NCBI GenBank assembly: GCA_964057225.1
Contig: OZ059899.1
Span: 9,858,001 to 9,922,000 of the forward strand
Direction of reading: 5' to 3'
Source: Auanema rhodensis
Lineage: Eukaryota > Nematoda > Chromadorea > Rhabditida > Rhabditidae
DNA: 64,000 nucleotides
Part shown: in pieces, positions 58,809-64,000 of the stretch
Numbering within the stretch: the first letter of the stretch is position 1
How the letters are laid out: each line of letters starts with the position of its first letter
Notes under the pieces: generated by a model
Database searches by the model: none
Seen by the model: the letters and a program-made list of their open reading frames with translations, nothing else
What the model was told of the DNA's origin: nothing
Program-made: the position numbers and the translations under genes

Positions 58809-61267
58809 ATTTTTCTACGATTACATAAAACTCTCGTTTGATATACAAAAAGGAGAGGAATAACGTTTCCAGGATATCAATGATATCGAATCTAGTGATA
58901 TTGTAGAAAAATGTAATGTCAGCTCCATAGTTTTTCTCTTAATTTCTCTCATCACAATAGTCTTAGTTTTTTTTCATAAGAGTTTCTGAAATCTTAGTTG
59001 AACAAGGCAGTATATATTTTTTTCTGGAATTCGAAAGCATTTAGGATGGAAATTAGAAAGAGAAGAACTAGTTTTTCCTACTTTAAAACAAACAATAAGA
59101 AATAAAATGAAAAAGATTGTTAGATATCCAATTTAAACTTATACATTTACTTCGATAAAGAGCCTATTAGTTTGAAATTTTATGTCTTACAGTTCTCCAA
59201 CAGAACAGACTGATCCTGATTTCTCTATGATTTCATAAAACTCTCGTTTGATATACAAAAAGGAGAGGAATAACGTTTCCAGGATATCAATGATATCGAA
59301 TCTAGTGATATTGTAGAAAAATGTAATGTCAGCTCCATAGTTTTTCTCTTAATTTCTCTCATCACAATAGTCTTAGTTTTTTTTCATAAGAGTTTCTGAA
59401 ATCTTAGTTGAACAAGGCAGTATATATTTTTTTCTGGAATTCGAAAGCATTTAGGATGGAAATTAGAAAGAAAAGAACTAGTTTTTCCTACTTTAAAACA
59501 AACAATAAGAAATAAAATGAAAAAGATTGTTAGATATCCAATTTAAACTTATACATTTACTTCGATAAAGAGCCTATTAGTTTGAAATTTTATGTCTTAC
59601 AGTTCTCCAACAGAACAGACTGATCCTGATTTCTCTATGATTTCATAAAACTCTCGTTTGATATACAAAAAGGAGAGGAATAACGTTTCCAGGATATCAA
59701 TGATATCGAATCTAGTGATATTGTGGAAAAATGTAATGTCAGCTCCATAGTTTTTCTCTTAATTTCTCTCATCACAATAGTCTTAGTTTTTTTTCATAAG
59801 AGTTTCTGAAATCTTAGTTGAACAAGGCAGTATATATTTTTTTCTAAAATTCGAAAGCATTTAGGATGGAAATTAGAAAGAGAAGAACTAGTTTTTCCTA
59901 CTTTAAAACAAACAATAAGAAATAAAATGAAAAAGATTGTTAGATATCCAATTTAAACTTATACATTTACTTCGATAAAGAGCCTATTAGTTTGAAATTT
60001 TATGTCTTACAGTTCTCCAACAGAACAGACTGATCCTGATTTCTCTATGATTTCATAAAACTCTCGTTTGATATACAAAAAGGAGAGGAATAACGTTTCC
60101 AGGATATCAATGATATCGAATCTAGTGATATTGTGGAAAAATGTAATGTCAGCTCCATAGTTTTTCTCTTAATTTCTCTCATCACAATAGTCTTAGTTTT
60201 TTTTCATAAGAGTTTCTGAAATCTTAGTTGAACAAGGCAGTATATATTTTTTTCTAAAATTCGAAAGCATTTAGGATGGAAATTAGAACGAAAAGAACTA
60301 GTTTTTTCTATTTTAAAACAAAGAATAATAAACAAAATGAAAAGATTGTTAGATATCCAATTTTAACTTATACATTTACTTCGATGAAGAGCCTATTAGA
60401 TTGAATTTTTATGTCTTACAGTTCTCCAACAGAACAGACTTATCCTGATTTTTCTACGATTACATAAAACTCTCGTTTGATATACAAAAAGGAGAGGAAT
60501 AACGTTTCCAGGATATCAATGATATCGAATCTAGTGATATTGTAGAAAAATGTAATGTCAGCTCCATAGTTTTTCTCTTAATTTCTCTCATCACAATAGT
60601 CTTAGTTTTTTTTCATGAGAGTTTCTGAAATCTTAGTTGAACAAGGCAGTATATATTTTTTTCTGGAATTCGAAAGCATTTAGGATGGAAATTAGAAAGA
60701 AAAGAACTAGTTTTTCCTACTTTAAAACAAACAATAAGAAATAAAATGAAAAAGATTGTTAGATATCCAATTTAAACTTATACATTTACTTCGATAAAGA
60801 GCCTATTAGTTTGAAATTTTATGTCTTACAGTTCTCCAACAGAACAGACTGATCCTGATTTCTCTATGATTACATGAAACTCTCGTTAGAAATACAAAAT
60901 AGAGAGGAATAACGTTTCCAGGATATCAATGATATCGAATCTAGTGATATTGTAGAAAAATGTAATGTCAGCTCCATAGTTTTTCTCTTAATTTCTCTCA
61001 TCACAATAGTCTTAGTTTTTTTTCATAAGAGTTTCTGAAATCTTAGTTGAACAAGGCAGTATATATTTTTTTCTGGAATTCGAAAGCATTTGGGATGGAA
61101 ATTAGAAAGAAAAGAACTAGTTTTTCCTACTTTAAAACAAACAATAAGAAATAAAATAAAAAAGATTGTTAGATATCCAATTTAAACTTATACATTTACT
61201 ACGATAAAGAGCCTATTAGTTTGAAATTTTATGTCTTACAGTTCTCCAACAGAACAGACTGATCCTG

Positions 61268-62001
61268 ATTTTTCTACGATTACATAAAACTCTCGTTTGA
61301 TATAAAAGCATATTGAATAGAAATTTCTAAAGCATTTTGGATGGAAATTAGAACGAAAAGAACTAGTTTTTTCTATTTTAAAACAAACAATAATAAACAA
61401 AATGAAAAGATTGTTAGATATCCAATTTAAACTTATACATTTACTTCGATAAAGAGCCTATTAGTTTGAAATTTTATGTCTTACAGTTCTCCAACAGAAC
61501 AGACTGATCCTGATTGCTCTATGATTACATAAAACTCTCGTTTGATATAAAAGCATATTGGATAGAAATTTCGAAAGCATTTTGGATGGAAATTAGAACG
61601 AAAAGAACTAGTTTTTCTATTTTAAAACAAACAATAATAAACAAAATGAAAAGATTGTTAGATATCCAATTTAAACTTATACATTTACTTCGATAAAGAG
61701 CCTATTAGTTTGAAATTTTATGTCTTACAGTTCTCCAACAGAACAGACTGATCCTGATTTCTCTATGATTACATAAAACTCTCGTTTGATATAGAAGCAT
61801 ATTGGATAGAAATTTCGAAAGCATTTTGGATGGAAATTAGAACGAAAAGAACTAGTTTTTTCTATTTTAAAACAAACAATAATAAACAAAATGAAAAGAT
61901 TGTTAGATATCCAATTTTAACTTATACATTTACTTCGATGAAGAGCCTATTAGATTGAATTTTTATGTCTTACAGTTCTCCAACAGAACAGACTGATCCT
62001 G
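61268..62001 (+). repeat. Three short monomers in tandem, second run
   Basis: Starts at 61268, 61513 and 61757, with the same three start variants and the same TAGAAGC marker as 57420-58153, offset 3848 bp. Private changes ATATTGAATAG and TTTCTAAAGC occur in the first. Confidence 0.92.
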
Positions 62002-62410
62002 ATTTTTCTACGATTACATAAAACTCTCGTTTGATATACAAAAAGGAGAGGAATAACGTTTCCAGGATATCAATGATATCGAAACTAGTGATATTGTAGA
62101 AAAATGTAATGTCAGCTCCATAGTTTTTCTCTTAATTTCTCTCATCACAATAGTCTTAGTTTTTTTTCATAAGAGTTTCTGAAATCTTAGTTGAACAAGG
62201 CAGTATATATTTTTTTCTGGAATTCGAAAGCATTTGGGATGGAAATTAGAACGAAAAGAACTAGTTTTTTCTATTTTAAAACAAACAATAATAAACAAAA
62301 TGAAAAGATTGTTAGATATCCAATTTAAACTTATACATTTACTTCGATAAAGAGCCTATTAGTTTGAAATTTTATGTCTTACAGTTCTCCAACAGAACAG
62401 ACTGATCCTG

Positions 62411-62655
62411 ATTGCTCTATGATTACATAAAACTCTCGTTTGATATAAAAGCATATTGGATAGAAATTTCGAAAGCATTTTGGATGGAAATTAGAACGAA
62501 AAGAACTAATTTTTTCTATTTTAAAACAAACAATAATAAACAAAATGAAAAGATTGTTAGATATCCAATTTTAACTCATACATTTACTTCGATGAAGAGC
62601 CTATTAGATTGAAATTTTATGTCTTACAGTTCTCCAACAGAACAGACTGATCCTG
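62411..62655 (+). repeat. Short 245-bp monomer, right-zone type
   Basis: Counterpart of 58564 in the second run. It has AACTAATTTTTTC and AACTCATAC as private changes. Confidence 0.9.
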
Positions 62656-63474
62656 ATTTCTCTATGATTTCATGAAACTCTCGTTTGATATACAAAAAGG
62701 AGAGGAATAACGTTTCCAGGATATCAATGATATCGAATCTAGTGATATTGTAGAAAAATGCAATGTCAGCTCCATAGTTTTTCTCTTAATTTCTCTCATC
62801 ACAATAGTCTTAGTTTTTTTCATAAGAGTTTCTGAAATCTTAGTTGAACAAGGCAGTATATATTTTTTTCTGGAATTCGAAAGCATTTGGGATGGAAATT
62901 AGAAAGAAAAGAACTAGTTTTTCCTACTTTAAAACAAACAATAAGAAATAAAATGAAAAAGATTGTTAGATATCCAATTTAAACTTATACATTTACTTCG
63001 ATAAAGAGCCTATTAGTTTGAAATTTTATGTCTTACAGTTCTCCAACAGAACAGACTGATCCTGATTTCTCTATGATTACATAAAACTCTCGTTAGAAAT
63101 ACAAAATAGAGAGGAATAACGTTTCCAGGATATCAATGATATCGAATCTAGTGATATTATAGAAAAATGTAATGTCAGCTCCATAGTTTTTCTCTTAATT
63201 TCTCTCATCACAATAGTCTTAGTTTTTTTTCATAAGAGTTTCTGAAATCTTAGTTGAACAAGGCAGTATATATTTTTTTCTGGAATTCGAAAGCATTTGG
63301 GATGGAAATTAGAAAGAAAAGAACTAGTTTTTCCTACTTTAAAACAAACAATAAGAAATAAAATAAAAAAGATTGTTAGATATCCAATTTAAACTTATAC
63401 ATTTACTACGATAAAGAGCCTATTAGTTTGAAATTTTATGTCTTACAGTTCTCCAACAGAACAGACTGATCCTG

Positions 63475-63719
63475 ATTTTTCTACGATTACATAAAACTCT
63501 CGTTTGATATAAAAGCATATTGGATAGAAATTTCGAAAGCATTTTGGATGGAAATTAGAACGAAAAGAACTAGTTTTTTCTATTTTAAAACAAACAATAA
63601 TAAACAAAATGAAAAGATTGTTAGATATCCAATTTAAACTTATACATTTACTTCGATAAAGAGCCTATTAGTTTGAAATTTTATGTCTAACAGTTCTCCA
63701 ACAGAACAGACTGATCCTG
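63475..63719 (+). repeat. Short 245-bp monomer, right-zone type
   Basis: Start variant ATTTTTCTACG, like the first members of the two tandem runs. Private TATGTCTAACAG near its end. A 410-type monomer with GTTAGAAATAC follows and runs off the window. Confidence 0.9.
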
Positions 63720-64000
63720 ATTGCTCTATGATTACATAAAACTCTCGTTAGAAATACAAAATAGAGAGGAATAACGTTTCCAGGATATCAATGATATCGA
63801 ATCTAGTGATATTGTAGAAAAATGTAATGTCAGCTCCATAGTTTTTCTCTTAATTTCTCTCATCACAATAGTCTTAGTTTTTTTTCATAAGAGTTTCTGA
63901 AATCTTAGTTGAACAAGGCAGTATATATTTTTTTCTGGAATTCGAAAGCATTTGGGATGGAAATTAGAAAGAAAAGAACTAGTTTTTCCTACTTTAAAAC

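Larger units (their letters stand above)
1..64000. repeat. tRNA-Arg-bearing satellite array, fills the window
   Basis: The whole window is tandem copies of one monomer family in one orientation. Conserved blocks recur from end to end: the ATTTCTCTATGATTACATAA start, a GATATC-rich block, AATGTCAGCTCCATAG, a T8 run, GAACAAGG, and GAATTCGAAAGCATT. Monomers come in three length classes (about 410, 607 and 246 bp). By eye, neighbouring copies differ at only a few positions, most of them shared by groups of copies. Both ends of the window lie inside the array, so its true length is unknown. No unique sequence is visible except the four insertions. No protein gene is supported. Confidence 0.98.
56673..64000 (+). 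repeat. tRNA-free right zone of the array
   Basis: More than 7 kb of 410-bp and short monomers without any cassette. Monomers are more diverse here: GTTAGAAATAC for GTTTGATATAC (near 60890, 63090, 63750), AAATAAAATAAAAAAG, TTCTAAAATTCG and GATTTTTCTACG occur. I see no gene or unique sequence. Confidence 0.9.

Noticed and set aside
62662-62886. 74-codon minus-strand frame
   Set aside because: It exists only because one monomer has a shorter T run and CATGAAAC. Other monomers are closed in this frame.
1-64000. CRISPR array
   Set aside because: Repeats and spacers are both repeated, monomers are 246-607 bp, and the tRNAs are eukaryotic in type. There are no unique spacers.
1-64000. CENP-B box in the monomer
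   Set aside because: No match to the TTCG-N4-A-N2-CGGG pattern was seen. A centromere role would need chromatin data.

Overview
The window is one continuous, strongly AT-rich tandem-repeat array with no credible protein-coding gene. It is eukaryotic. The only classical genes are 38 copies of a nuclear-type tRNA-Arg with anticodon ACG. Each has perfect internal RNA polymerase III A and B boxes (except one copy), no encoded CCA, and an oligo-T terminator directly downstream. The body of this tRNA resembles animal tRNA-Arg(ACG), so an AT-rich animal is my best guess. A protist or other eukaryote cannot be excluded from this window.

The array is built from three related monomers, phased here on the motif ATTTCTCTA. 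They are a 410-bp monomer without a tRNA, a 607-bp monomer in which a cassette carrying the tRNA replaces a short AT-rich stretch, and a 244-246-bp monomer with an internal deletion of about 164 bp. Every distance between neighbouring tRNA genes is 607 plus multiples of 410 and 246, within a base or two, plus 1207 where a mobile-element-like insertion is present. All tRNAs lie on the + strand.

Layout: (1) 1-11.4 kb is a left zone with several old monomer variants and a 2281-bp block present three times (1, 2692, 9091). (2) About 11.5-23 kb has mixed higher-order repeats, including an 1870-bp duplication. (3) About 23-52 kb is the homogenised core. It holds regular 1427-bp repeats (one 607 plus two 410 monomers) and four copies of a 1203-bp insertion at the same monomer position. 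(4) 52.7-56.7 kb is a transition with the last four tRNAs. (5) 56,673-64,000 has no tRNA, is more diverged, and is rich in short monomers, including two runs of three in tandem.

The 1203-bp insertion has 7-8 bp inverted ends, a 4-bp CAGC target duplication, a TATA-like and a poly(A)-like signal on the minus strand, an internal 328-bp direct duplication and several strong hairpins. I read it as a probable solo LTR or a non-autonomous element on the minus strand, inserted once 86 bp upstream of a tRNA and then copied by amplification of the array. The window therefore looks like a tRNA-gene satellite: a Pol III gene that became part of a homogenising tandem repeat.
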